This document shows positions 18,588-26,006 of a stretch of DNA of 28,243 nucleotides, in pieces. Every line of letters begins with the position of its first letter. Within the stretch, counting starts at the first letter, position 1. Below the pieces are notes generated by a model. That model was not told the DNA's origin, did not search any database, and saw only the letters and a list, made by a program, of their open reading frames with translations. Location: assembly GCA_036806345.1 (NCBI GenBank), contig DAIROT010000028.1:1-28243 (forward strand), read 5' to 3'. This DNA is from QHCF01 sp003244275. Its GTDB lineage: Bacteria > Actinomycetota > Acidimicrobiia > Acidimicrobiales > QHCF01. The position numbers and the translations under genes were made by a program.

Positions 18588-19061
18588 TCATTTGCGGCGC
18601 CCTTGGCCCGCCGCCTCGGCAAAGGCGTTGAGGATCGCCTGCCAGCCGCTGGGCGACTCGAAACCCATCCTGATCTGCGCCTCGGCTTCGCCAAAGCGAT
18701 CCAGGTCGCGGTGGGCCAGGTCGACGCGGGTCCTGTCCGACCCCGCGGGAGTGAAGCGCACCTCCAACTTGGTGACCAGGTCGGGGTCAAAGCGCATGTT
18801 GGCGTCGATCTGCCACGCCATTGCCAGGCGATGCGGGGGATCCCACTCCAGCACCCGGCCCCAGTCACACTCAGTCTCATCCTCGTCGACCTCATACCAG
18901 CGGCCGCCCACATGGTCCTCCAGCACCACCCTCGCCAGCGCGGCAACGCCGATCTTGTGGGTTCGCAGCCACCAGCGGTCGATACCCTCGGTGAAGACCT
19001 TGAACGCCTCTGCCACCGGGGCCTGGACTGTCACGGCCTTCTTGACTGCCAGTTCGACCAT
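18588..19061 (-). CDS. SRPBCC/AHSA1-type protein
   Basis: 157 residues with the START-like fold typical of AHSA1 proteins: AVTVQAPVAEAFKVFTEGIDRWW at the start, RVVLEDHVGGRWYEVDEDE, WGRVLEWDPPHRLAMAWQI and GWQAILNAFAE at the end. These proteins bind hydrophobic ligands or act as stress co-factors; the ligand is unknown. ATG at 19061 is chosen because the domain starts there. The frame stays open much further upstream only as antisense of the divergent hydrolase gene. Convergent with gltD (87 bp apart) and 48 bp divergent from the hydrolase. Confidence 0.85.
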   Translation of the reverse strand: MVELAVKKAVTVQAPVAEAFKVFTEGIDRWWLRTHKIGVAALARVVLEDHVGGRWYEVDEDETECDWGRVLEWDPPHRLAMAWQIDANMRFDPDLVTKLEVRFTPAGSDRTRVDLAHRDLDRFGEAEAQIRMGFESPSGWQAILNAFAEAAGQGRRK

Positions 19062-19109
19062 GGCTAAAGGTCTAGCCTCACTCGGCCAGACAGGACACAC
19101 TGGAGGAGC

Positions 19110-20081
19110 ATGGCCAGCGTCCAGACCGTGAAGGGACCGATCGACACTGCCGCCCTGGGCGTCACCCTGATGCATGAGCACGTCTTCGTCCTCTCCCCCG
19201 AGATCCAGCAGAACTTCCCGCAACGGTGGGGGACCGATGAGGCACGGGTCGATGACGCGGTGCGCCAGCTCGACGAGCTCAAGGCATCGGGCGTCGACAC
19301 CATCGTCGACCTGAGCGTGCTGGGCCATGGTCGGTGCATCCCCCGGGTGGTCAGTGTGGCGGCCCGAACCGACCTCAACATCATCGTCGCCACTGGCCTC
19401 TACACGTTCCGCGACCTGCCCATGTACTTCGCCTATCAAGGGCCGGGGACTATGCTGGGCGGCCCCGAGCCCATGGTCGACATGTTCGTGCGGGACATCG
19501 AGGCCGGCGTGGCCGACACCGGCGTGCGAGCGGGCATCCTCAAGTGCGCCACTGACGAACCTGGGCTGACCAGGGATGTGGAGCGGGTCCTGCGGGCGGT
19601 GGCCCAGGCTCACCGCGACACAGGTGTGCCGATCTCCACCCACACCCATGCCGCTACCCGGCGTGGCCTGGACCAACAGCGGATCTTTGCCCAGGTGGGG
19701 GTCGACCTCACCAGGGTGATCATCGGTCACTGCGGGGACACCACCGACCTCGCCTACCTGGAGGAGCTCATGGCCGAGGGGTCGTTCCTGGGTATGGATC
19801 GCTTTGGGGTGGACTTCATCCTGTCGTTTGAGGACCGAGTGGCGACCGTGGCTCGGCTGTGTGAGCGGGGCCACGCCGAACAGATGGTCCTCTCCCACGA
19901 TGCCGCCTGCCATATCGACTGGCTCGGCTTCGACGAGCCGGCTGGCGCTCCCAACCGGTTCACCCACGTCAGCAACCAGGTGGTGCCGGCCCTCCTCGAA
20001 CAGGGCGTTACCGAAGTACAGGTCCGCCAGATGCTGGTGGAGAACCCCCGCCGGGTCTTCGAGCGCAGCGGCGCCTACTGA
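19110..20081 (+). CDS. Phosphotriesterase-family metal-dependent hydrolase
   Basis: 323-residue amidohydrolase-superfamily protein with a complete two-metal site: His22 and His24 (LMHEHVFV), Lys145 (GILKCATDE, the Lys usually carbamylated), His178 (STHTHA), His207 (IIGHCGD) and Asp264 (LSHDAAC). Members include lactonases, PHP-type proteins and true phosphotriesterases; which reaction applies here cannot be read from the sequence. ATG 19110 follows GGAGGAGC. There is no signal peptide. The promoter must lie in the 48 bp shared with the divergent SRPBCC gene. Confidence 0.9.
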   Translation: MASVQTVKGPIDTAALGVTLMHEHVFVLSPEIQQNFPQRWGTDEARVDDAVRQLDELKASGVDTIVDLSVLGHGRCIPRVVSVAARTDLNIIVATGLYTFRDLPMYFAYQGPGTMLGGPEPMVDMFVRDIEAGVADTGVRAGILKCATDEPGLTRDVERVLRAVAQAHRDTGVPISTHTHAATRRGLDQQRIFAQVGVDLTRVIIGHCGDTTDLAYLEELMAEGSFLGMDRFGVDFILSFEDRVATVARLCERGHAEQMVLSHDAACHIDWLGFDEPAGAPNRFTHVSNQVVPALLEQGVTEVQVRQMLVENPRRVFERSGAY

Positions 20082-20089
20082 GGCCCGCG

Positions 20090-20676
20090 GTGGAGCTGTT
20101 GATCGCCCGCAACCCGGACCCCGAGTCCAGCCTGGGTTACCTGCTGCGTCTGCCGCTGGGCCATCCAATGCCCCTCTCCGAATGGCCGACTGAACCCGAG
20201 CTGGTGGAGCGGGTGAGCGTGCGCGCCTGCACCCGTCGGGGCGCCAACAAGCCGGTCCGCACCGATGCCCGGGCCCTGGCATGCGGCGACTATGGCGTCG
20301 CCCTGGACGGCCGGCTGATGGCGAGCGTGGAGCGCAGGTCGCTAACTGACCTGGTCACCAGCCTGACCACCGGCCGGCTGCGTTACGCCTTGGGCGAGCT
20401 GGCCCGGGGTGGCCATGGTGTTCTGTGAGACCCGGCCCCTGGCCGAGGAATGAACCTACCGCTACCTGGCCGCCGCCCATGTGTGGGCCAGTACGGAGGC
20501 CGGCGCGCTGGAGCGGATGGGCGCAGGGGAACGAGATGGAGGAGGCGCTGACCGCGCCCGGGCCGTCCAGCGCCGAGGTGCGAGCGTGGGCCCGGGCCAA
20601 TGGGGTGGCCGTCGCCGATCGAGGCCGACCGGCCAGCCAGGTCTGGGAAGCCTGGCGAATCAGCCACCAGGCCTGA
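20090..20676 (+). pseudogene. ERCC4-domain nuclease, multiply deleted
   Basis: Fragments of an actinobacterial ERCC4-domain protein (about 300 residues when whole, from memory) in the right order but with gaps. These are MELLIARNPDPESSLGYLLRLP, then LSEWPTEPELVERVSVRACTRRGA, then ACGDYGVALDGRLMASVERRSLTDLV (the ERK-type nuclease motif), then after a frame change VFCETRPLAEE-stop-TYRYLAAAHVWAS. After a further shift comes SSAEVRAWARANGVAVADRG to the stop at 20676. The TGA at 20451-20453 stands where Trp is expected. The first piece starts GTG 20090 and ends at 20428. At least two internal segments, two frame changes and one nonsense codon make function unlikely. Confidence 0.7.
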
Positions 20677-20879
20677 GCGGGCGCGGTGTGGCGATGAGTT
20701 CACCAGGCGGTGAGCGTCATAATGTCGTGACCGGATGGTCCAGGTCGTTGCGTGGGAGGGGAAGGCGTAGTCATGAGACGGGTCGAGGGCGGGCTGGGTG
20801 GGGCGGGGGGATTATGCGTCGTCGAGTCCGTGAGGACTGACGAGAAGCTGAGCGATGGGAAGCTGGAAGGGAGCCAGCG
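20677..20879. other. Intergenic region, no gene seen
   Basis: About 200 bp between the ERCC4 remnant and the beta-propeller gene. It is G-rich and contains no convincing ORF, RNA gene or terminator. It ends with GGGAGCCAGCG, the ribosome binding site of the next gene, and should hold that gene's promoter. Confidence 0.5.
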
Positions 20880-21995
20880 ATGAGCGGCGCACGAGTACTA
20901 GTGGGGACCCGCAAGGGCGCATTCATCTTGATGTCGGACTCCAACCGCCAGCGGTGGGACGTCTCCGGCCCTCACTTCGGGGGATGGGAGATCTATCATC
21001 TCAAGGGCTCCCCTGCCGAACCGGATCGGGTGTACGCGTCGCAGACCAGCGGCTGGTTCGGGCAGGTTGTCCAGAGGTCGAACGACGGCGGGACGACCTG
21101 GGAGCCAGTTGGGAATCAGTTCCACTACGAAGGCGTACCCGGCACTCACCAGTGGTACGACGGAACGCCTCGCCCGTGGGAGTTCAAACGTGTCTGGCAC
21201 CTCGAGCCATCACCGGTGGATCCAGACACGATTTACGCCGGGGTCGAAGATGCCGCCCTGTTCCGCTCAGTCGACGGTGGCCGGGAGTGGCAGGAGCTCC
21301 CGGGGCTGCGCGGCCATGGTTCGGGGCCGGCCTGGCAGCCAGGTGCCGGTGGGATGTGCCTGCACACCATCATTCTCAGCCCGAGCGAGCCTGCTCGGAT
21401 CATCGTTGCCATCTCGGCAGCTGGGGTCTTTCGCACTGACGACACCGGCCAGACCTGGCGACCGGCGAACCGCGGCCTGAGGTCAGAAGGCATCCCAGAT
21501 CCGGCAGCCGAGGTCGGCCACTGCGTTCACCGCATCGCGATGCACCCATCGCGCCCGGACGTCCTGTTCATGCAGAAGCACTGGGACGTCATGCGTAGCG
21601 ACGACGGTGGCGACTGCTGGCACGAGGTCAGCGGCAACCTGCCGAGCGACTTCGGCTTCCCGATCGAGGTTCACGCCCATGAGCCGAACACCATCTATGT
21701 GGTTCCCATCAAGAGCGACTCAGAGCACTATCCCCCTGACGGGCGACTACGCGTGTACCGGAGCCGGACAGGGGGAGACGAGTGGGAGCCGCTCACGAAC
21801 GGTCTGCCGCAGAGGGATTGCTACGTCAACGTGTTGCGCGACGCCATGGCGGTCGATGCCTTCGATCCATGTGGTGTGTACTTCGGTACGACCGGTGGTC
21901 AGGTATACGCGTCGGCCAACGCCGGGGACAGCTGGGCGCCAATCGTCCGGGACCTTCCCGCCGTGTTGTCGGTGGAGGTCCAGACGCTGCCGTGA
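20880..21995 (+). CDS. BNR/Asp-box beta-propeller (sialidase-like fold) protein
   Basis: 371 residues with repeated Asp-box-like turns: RSNDGGTTWEPV, RSVDGGREWQEL, RTDDTGQTWRPA, RSDDGGDCWHEV, RSRTGGDEWEPL and ASANAGDSWAPI, spread along the chain as in a six- or seven-bladed propeller. The opening VLVGTRKGAFILMSD matches a widespread family often labelled exo-alpha-sialidase, but no sialidase catalytic set is evident and there is no signal peptide. Its stop overlaps the start of a MoaD/ThiS-like gene (GTGA), implying a joint function. ATG 20880 follows GGGAGCC. Function unknown. Confidence 0.8.
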   Translation: MSGARVLVGTRKGAFILMSDSNRQRWDVSGPHFGGWEIYHLKGSPAEPDRVYASQTSGWFGQVVQRSNDGGTTWEPVGNQFHYEGVPGTHQWYDGTPRPWEFKRVWHLEPSPVDPDTIYAGVEDAALFRSVDGGREWQELPGLRGHGSGPAWQPGAGGMCLHTIILSPSEPARIIVAISAAGVFRTDDTGQTWRPANRGLRSEGIPDPAAEVGHCVHRIAMHPSRPDVLFMQKHWDVMRSDDGGDCWHEVSGNLPSDFGFPIEVHAHEPNTIYVVPIKSDSEHYPPDGRLRVYRSRTGGDEWEPLTNGLPQRDCYVNVLRDAMAVDAFDPCGVYFGTTGGQVYASANAGDSWAPIVRDLPAVLSVEVQTLP

Positions 21996-22288
21996 TCCGA
22001 GTCCTGCTGCCGGCACATCTGCGGACGTTGGCGAACATTCAAGGGGCAGTCGAACTCCATATCGAGGGCCAAGCCACCCAGCGATTGCTCCTTGACGCCA
22101 TCGAGGTCCGGTATCCGATGTTGCGCGGCACGATCCGTGACCAGGAGACCCAACGACGCCGAGCGTTCGTGAGGTTCTTCGCGTGTGAGGAGGACCTGTC
22201 CCACGAAGAGCCGGATGCCCCGCTGCCCGCCGCGGTTGTCGCCGGCGAGGAACCTTTCGTGGTGCTGGGGGCGATGGCCGGCGGCTGA
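21992..22288 (+). CDS. MoaD/ThiS-family ubiquitin-like sulfur carrier
   Basis: 98 residues starting with GTG at 21992 inside the stop of the propeller gene. It opens VIRVLLPAHLRTLANI as in MoaD (beta strand, then L-x-x-L), has a long middle with RYPMLRGTIRD, and ends VVLGAMAGG. The terminal GlyGly is the thiocarboxylation site in this family. It is longer than MoaD of molybdopterin synthase (about 80), and no moaE, moeB or mec+ protease is adjacent. The overlap with the propeller gene suggests it modifies, or delivers sulfur with, that protein. Confidence 0.8.
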   Translation: MIRVLLPAHLRTLANIQGAVELHIEGQATQRLLLDAIEVRYPMLRGTIRDQETQRRRAFVRFFACEEDLSHEEPDAPLPAAVVAGEEPFVVLGAMAGG

Positions 22289-22290
22289 GG

Positions 22291-22325
22291 CTGAGGGTCA
22301 GCGCCTTGTGGACGACAAGCCTCAG
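22291..22325. terminator. Hairpin between convergent MoaD-like and trpS genes
   Basis: The outer arms CTGAGG (22291-22296) and CCTCAG (22320-22325) enclose an inner stem CTTGT/ACAAG (22305-22309 and 22315-22319). The element lies in the 33-bp gap between convergent stops and touches the trpS stop. It has no T-tract, so it is only a candidate bidirectional terminator. Confidence 0.35.
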
Positions 22326-23314
22326 GAGCGGCCTGGCGGCAGCAGGCCCATGGCCTGGCTGGCGCGGGACACGGTGGTGCCGGCCACCTCGCGGGCCTTG
22401 GCTGCGCCCTTCTCCAGCACCGCCCTCACCCCCGCCGGGTCACCGGCCAGCTCGACGTAACGCTCCTGTACCGGGTGGAGCATCTCGATCAGGGCCTCAG
22501 CGGTAGCCGCCTTGAGCGAGGCGTAGCCGGCCTGGCTGGCTGCCGCCTCCTCCCTGGAGCGTCCGGTGGCCACCGCCAGCAGCTCCACCAGGTTGGACAC
22601 GCCGGGCTTGGTCCCCCGGTCGTAGCGAACCTCCGTGTCGATGTCAGTGACGGCCCGGCGCACCTTGCGCTCGATGGTGGCGGGGTCGTCGAGGACCCGG
22701 ATGGTGCCCAGCGACGAGGAGGTCGACTTGGACATCTTGCGGGTGGGCTCGGCCAGGTCCATGACTCGGGCCCCAACTGGCGGGATGATGGCCTCCGGCA
22801 CCACGAAGGTAGGGCCGTAGCGGGAGTTGAAGCGAGAGGCCAGGTCCCTGGCCAGCTCCAGGTGCTGGCGTTGGTCCTCTCCCACCGGGACCTCGTCGGC
22901 GTCGTAGAGCAGGATGTCGGCTGCCATCAACACGGGGTAGGTGAACAGGCCGGCGGGCACGGACTCCCGACCGGCCGCCTTGTCCTTGTACTGGGTCATG
23001 CGCCCAAGCTCGCCCATGGTGGCCGTGCACTCCAGCAGCCAGGACAGCTGGGCGTGCTCGGGGACGTGGCTCTGCACGAAGAGGGTGCAGGCATCCGGGT
23101 CGAGCCCCACCGCCAAGAGGAGGCTGGCCACCTCGAGAGTGTGCCGGCGCAGCCTGGTGGGTTCCTCCCCGGCCGTGAGGGCGTGCAGGTCGACCACGCA
23201 GTAGAAGGCATCGTGGGTGTGCTGCATCTCCACCCACCCCCGAAAGGCGCCCAGATACCCACCAATATGCAGCTCGCCGGTGGGCTGGGTGCCCGAAAAG
23301 ACCCGCTTGACCAT
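22322..23314 (-). CDS. trpS: Tryptophanyl-tRNA synthetase
   Basis: A 330-residue class I aminoacyl-tRNA synthetase that charges tRNA-Trp. The N-terminal ATP site is SGTQPTGELHIGGYLG (HIGG variant of HIGH at residues 16-19). LMAADILLYDADEVPVGEDQRQH is the TrpRS signature and KMSKS lies at 193-197. It ends with a helical anticodon-binding region. Length is typical of bacterial TrpRS. The start is ATG 23314, chosen by the family N-terminus; upstream frame is only antisense to scpA. Confidence 0.96.
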   Translation of the reverse strand: MVKRVFSGTQPTGELHIGGYLGAFRGWVEMQHTHDAFYCVVDLHALTAGEEPTRLRRHTLEVASLLLAVGLDPDACTLFVQSHVPEHAQLSWLLECTATMGELGRMTQYKDKAAGRESVPAGLFTYPVLMAADILLYDADEVPVGEDQRQHLELARDLASRFNSRYGPTFVVPEAIIPPVGARVMDLAEPTRKMSKSTSSSLGTIRVLDDPATIERKVRRAVTDIDTEVRYDRGTKPGVSNLVELLAVATGRSREEAAASQAGYASLKAATAEALIEMLHPVQERYVELAGDPAGVRAVLEKGAAKAREVAGTTVSRASQAMGLLPPGRS

Positions 23315-23343
23315 GGTCAGCCAGCGTACCCGGCCGTATTTCT

Positions 23344-23358
23344 GGCGGCTTCGCCGCC
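23344..23358. repeat. Perfect 6-bp inverted repeat with TTC loop
   Basis: GGCGGC-TTC-GCCGCC lies 30 bp upstream of the trpS start in the divergent trpS/scpA region. It is next to GGGCGGGGCCCC, which recurs in similar form in the following hairpin. It may fold in the trpS leader or mark a protein site. Confidence 0.55.
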
Positions 23359-23391
23359 CCGGGCGGGGCCCCAACCCCGGCCTCCTCCGAT

Positions 23392-23415
23392 GCGGCGGGG
23401 CCCCAGCCCCGCCGC
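23392..23415. repeat. Perfect 10-bp inverted repeat, CCCA loop
   Basis: GCGGCGGGGC at 23392-23401 and its exact reverse complement at 23406-23415, separated by CCCA, about 50 bp before scpA. Very stable if transcribed. No T-tract on either side, so not a standard terminator. The adjacent copy of GCGGGGCCCCA (from 23364) suggests local duplication. Confidence 0.6.
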
Positions 23416-23465
23416 CGGCCGTGCTGATCCCACCCCTGGAGAGGCTCCGCCGGTAGGGTTGGGGC

Positions 23466-24254
23466 GTGGCGTACGAGGTCAGTACCCCGGTGTTCGAGGG
23501 GCCCTTCGACCTGCTGCTCCACCTGGTCACGGTCGAGCAGGTGGACCTGTATGAGGTGTCCATCGCCCGCATAGTCGACGCCTACCTGGCCGAGATGGCT
23601 CGCATGGAAGACGAGCTCGACCTGGAGGTGACCACCGAGTTCGTCCTCATCGCCGCCATCCTGATAGAGCTCAAGTGCCGCCGATTGCTGCCCGGCCCCG
23701 ACGATGTGGATGCCGACGAGGAGGTGGCCCTGTGGGAGGAGCGAGACCTGCTGCTGAGCCGCCTGCTCGAGTGCAAGACGTTCAAGGATGCCGGCGCGGC
23801 CCTGGGTCGGCTGGCCGATGCGGCGGCCGCCTCGCCGCCCCGGATGGCCGACCTGGAGGACCGCTTGACCAAGCTCGCCCCCGACCTCCTGGCCCACATC
23901 ACTGCGGACCGCCTGGGCCTGGCCATGGCCAGGTTGGCCGCCCCCCGACCCGAACCCCGAGTGGACGTCTCCCACCTGGCACCCATCTCGCTCAGCGTGG
24001 CCGACACCGTGGTGCGGCTGAGCGAGATGCTGCCGGTCCGGGGACCAGTGCGCTTTGGGGATCTGACTGCCACCCTGGTTGGGCGCCTCGAGGTGATCGT
24101 GTACTTCCTTGCCATCCTCGAGCTCTACAAGGACGGACTGGTCGAGCTGGAGCAGGCGGAACGCTTCGGCGCCCTGCTGGTGGCCTGGGTCGGCGAGGAG
24201 GTGCCGGTCAGCGCCTCGGCCCTGGCGTCCGCTGGGCTGTCTCGGGAGGCCTGA
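23466..24254 (+). CDS. scpA: Segregation and condensation protein A (kleisin)
   Basis: ScpA is the kleisin that bridges the SMC heads in the bacterial condensin with ScpB. The 262-residue product begins VFEGPFDLLLHLVTVEQVDLYEV, followed by TEFVLIAAILIELKCRRLLP (the SMC neck-binding helices). An acidic middle comes next, and the winged-helix end is VIVYFLAILELYKDGLVELEQ. The length is normal. The GTG start at 23466 matches the family N-terminus. It is 4 bp upstream of scpB. Confidence 0.95.
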   Translation: MAYEVSTPVFEGPFDLLLHLVTVEQVDLYEVSIARIVDAYLAEMARMEDELDLEVTTEFVLIAAILIELKCRRLLPGPDDVDADEEVALWEERDLLLSRLLECKTFKDAGAALGRLADAAAASPPRMADLEDRLTKLAPDLLAHITADRLGLAMARLAAPRPEPRVDVSHLAPISLSVADTVVRLSEMLPVRGPVRFGDLTATLVGRLEVIVYFLAILELYKDGLVELEQAERFGALLVAWVGEEVPVSASALASAGLSREA

Positions 24255-24258
24255 GTCG

Positions 24259-24822
24259 GTGTCACCCAGTGAGCAGGTCAGGGCCATCGAGGCGGTGCTG
24301 ATGGTGGCGCCTGAGCCTGTCCCCCCCGGACTGCTGGCTGAGCTGCTGGAGGTACCGGTGGAGGAGGTTGAGGCGGTCTGCGACCGCCTGGCCGAGTGTT
24401 ACCGGTCCGAGCAGCGAGGCTTCGTGCTGGCCCGGGTGGCCGGCGGGTACCGGTTCCAGAGCCACCCCGACCAGGCTGGCTTCGTGGAGCGCTTCGTGCT
24501 GGAGGGCCAGTCGGCCAGGCTGTCGGCCGCCGCCCTGGAGACCCTGGCCATTGTCGCCTACAAGCAGCCGGTGTCCCGGGCCCAGATGTCGGCCATCCGG
24601 GGGGTGAACGTCGACAGCGTGGTGCGCATGCTGGCCCAGCGGGGCTACATCGAGGAGGTGGCCCGCCACCCGGGGCCGGGACAGGCCGTGCTCTACGGCA
24701 CCACCGGCCTGTTCCTGGAGCGACTGGGCCTGGACAGCGTCGACCACCTTCCCCCGCTCGGGGACCTGGTTCCTGGGCCGGAGACGGTGGAGGCGCTGGA
24801 AGCCGGGCTGCGCGGCGCTTGA
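24259..24822 (+). CDS. scpB: Segregation and condensation protein B
   Basis: ScpB dimers bind ScpA to form condensin with SMC. The 187-residue product contains two winged-helix domains: EQVRAIEAVLMVAPEPV and RGFVLARVAGGYRFQSHP in the first, and AALETLAIVAYKQPVSRAQM with VVRMLAQRGYIEEV in the second. GTG at 24259 is chosen because the domain starts there; the frame is open further upstream only within scpA. Its stop overlaps the next gene's TTG. Confidence 0.95.
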   Translation: MSPSEQVRAIEAVLMVAPEPVPPGLLAELLEVPVEEVEAVCDRLAECYRSEQRGFVLARVAGGYRFQSHPDQAGFVERFVLEGQSARLSAAALETLAIVAYKQPVSRAQMSAIRGVNVDSVVRMLAQRGYIEEVARHPGPGQAVLYGTTGLFLERLGLDSVDHLPPLGDLVPGPETVEALEAGLRGA

Positions 24823-25625
24823 GCGAGTCGCCCCAGCCACCCGAGGCGACCGGGGCCACCGAGGTCACCGAACCACGCGGCGAGCGCCTCCAGAAGGTAC
24901 TGGCGCGGACCGGGTTCGGCAGCCGGAGGACCTGCGAGGAGCTCATCGCCGACGGTCGGGTCACGGTCAACGCCGAGGTGGCTCGATTGGGTCGGCGGGT
25001 GGAGGTGGAACAGGATCTGGTGGAGGTGGACGGTGCAGTCGTGGGGGTACGAGCCGGTCTGGTCTACTACCTGCTCAACAAGCCGGCGGGAGTAGTGACC
25101 ACCGCCGAGGATCCCCAGGGTCGCCCCACGGTGTTGGGCCTGGTCCCCGAGCTGCCCCGGGTGTTCCCGGTGGGTCGGCTGGACGCGGCCACCGAAGGGC
25201 TGCTGGTCCTCACCAACGACGGGGAGCTGACCCAGCGCCTCACCCACCCTTCCTTTGGGGTGGAGAAGGAGTACCTGGCCGAGGTGGCCGGGCACCCGTC
25301 ACCGGGGGCACTGCGCCAGCTGCGACAAGGGGTCGAGCTCGATGACGGTCTCACCGCCCCGGCACGCGTCGCCCTGGTCGCCCCCCAGGTTGTCCGCCTG
25401 GTCATCCACGAGGGCCGCAATCGCCAGGTGCGGCGCATGTGCGCGGCGCTGGGCCACCCAGTCAGCCGCCTGGTCCGCACCCGCATCGGCCCCCTGGCCG
25501 ACCGATCGCTCGCCCCCGGCCAGTGCCGGGAGCTGACTCCGGGCGAGGTACGAACCCTGGCGGCTGCCGCCACGATCGACGCCGCCCCTGGCTCGGGCCA
25601 CCGGTCGGGCGGAACGGCTGGGTAG
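24819..25625 (+). CDS. rluB: 23S rRNA pseudouridine synthase (RluB/RsuA family)
   Basis: The 268-residue product has an N-terminal S4 RNA-binding domain (ERLQKVLARTGFGSRRTCEELI ... RVTVNAEVARLG). The catalytic domain carries YLLNKPAGVVTT, the catalytic Asp in VGRLDAATEGLLVLTNDG and HEGRNRQVRRMCAALGHPV. It isomerises uridine in rRNA; the exact site cannot be read from sequence. The start TTG 24819 overlaps the scpB stop (TTGA). The first 20 residues are a variable, Pro/Thr-rich lead. Position after scpB is the common actinobacterial order. Confidence 0.93.
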   Translation: MSESPQPPEATGATEVTEPRGERLQKVLARTGFGSRRTCEELIADGRVTVNAEVARLGRRVEVEQDLVEVDGAVVGVRAGLVYYLLNKPAGVVTTAEDPQGRPTVLGLVPELPRVFPVGRLDAATEGLLVLTNDGELTQRLTHPSFGVEKEYLAEVAGHPSPGALRQLRQGVELDDGLTAPARVALVAPQVVRLVIHEGRNRQVRRMCAALGHPVSRLVRTRIGPLADRSLAPGQCRELTPGEVRTLAAAATIDAAPGSGHRSGGTAG

Positions 25626-25637
25626 GCTCCGCGCCTG

Positions 25638-26006
25638 ATGCCTGCCACCTTGCGGGCCCTGCGGGGTGCCACCACGGTCGACGCCGACACCACCGAGCAG
25701 GTGACCAGTCGCGTCCAGGCCCTCATGGCGGCCATCTTCGAGCGCAACCGGCTGGACAAGGAAGACCTGGTGAGCATGGTCTTCACTGCCACTGACGACG
25801 TGACGTCCATGTTCCCGGCGACCGCCGCCCGGGCCATGGGGCTGGGCGACGTCCCCCTGCTCTGCGCCAGAGAGTTGGCGGTGGTGGGCGCCACACCCCT
25901 GTGCATCCGGGTGATGCTGCATGTGACGACCGAGCTGGAGCGGGACCAGCTCCATCACGTCTACCTGGAGGGGGCCAGAGGCCTGCGCGATGACCTCCCC
26001 GAATGA
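25638..26006 (+). CDS. aroH: Chorismate mutase, AroH type
   Basis: 122-residue monofunctional chorismate mutase converting chorismate to prephenate for Phe and Tyr. It shows the AroH-type signature LRGATTVDADTTEQV with the active-site Arg, FTATDDVTSMFPATAAR, GLGDVPLLCARELAV and the C-terminal RVMLHV and HHVYLEGA. The length fits Bacillus-type AroH (about 127). The ATG at 25638 lies 12 bp after rluB. It overlaps tyrA by 17 bp, so the product of one enzyme is the substrate of the next. Confidence 0.94.
   Translation: MPATLRALRGATTVDADTTEQVTSRVQALMAAIFERNRLDKEDLVSMVFTATDDVTSMFPATAARAMGLGDVPLLCARELAVVGATPLCIRVMLHVTTELERDQLHHVYLEGARGLRDDLPE

Noticed and set aside
18501..18591. Small minus-strand ORF overlapping the SRPBCC stop (ATGA) and extending into gltD antisense
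   Set aside because: The ATGA overlap is attractive, but the product is unrecognised and most of it is antisense to gltD.
19062..20282. Long upstream extension of the SRPBCC frame on the minus strand
   Set aside because: It is antisense to the phosphotriesterase-family gene and outside the SRPBCC domain; ATG 19061 is the sensible start.
20451..20453. In-frame TGA in the ERCC4 remnant as a third selenocysteine codon
   Set aside because: Homologues have Trp there, the gene has other deletions and frame changes, and no redox motif surrounds it.
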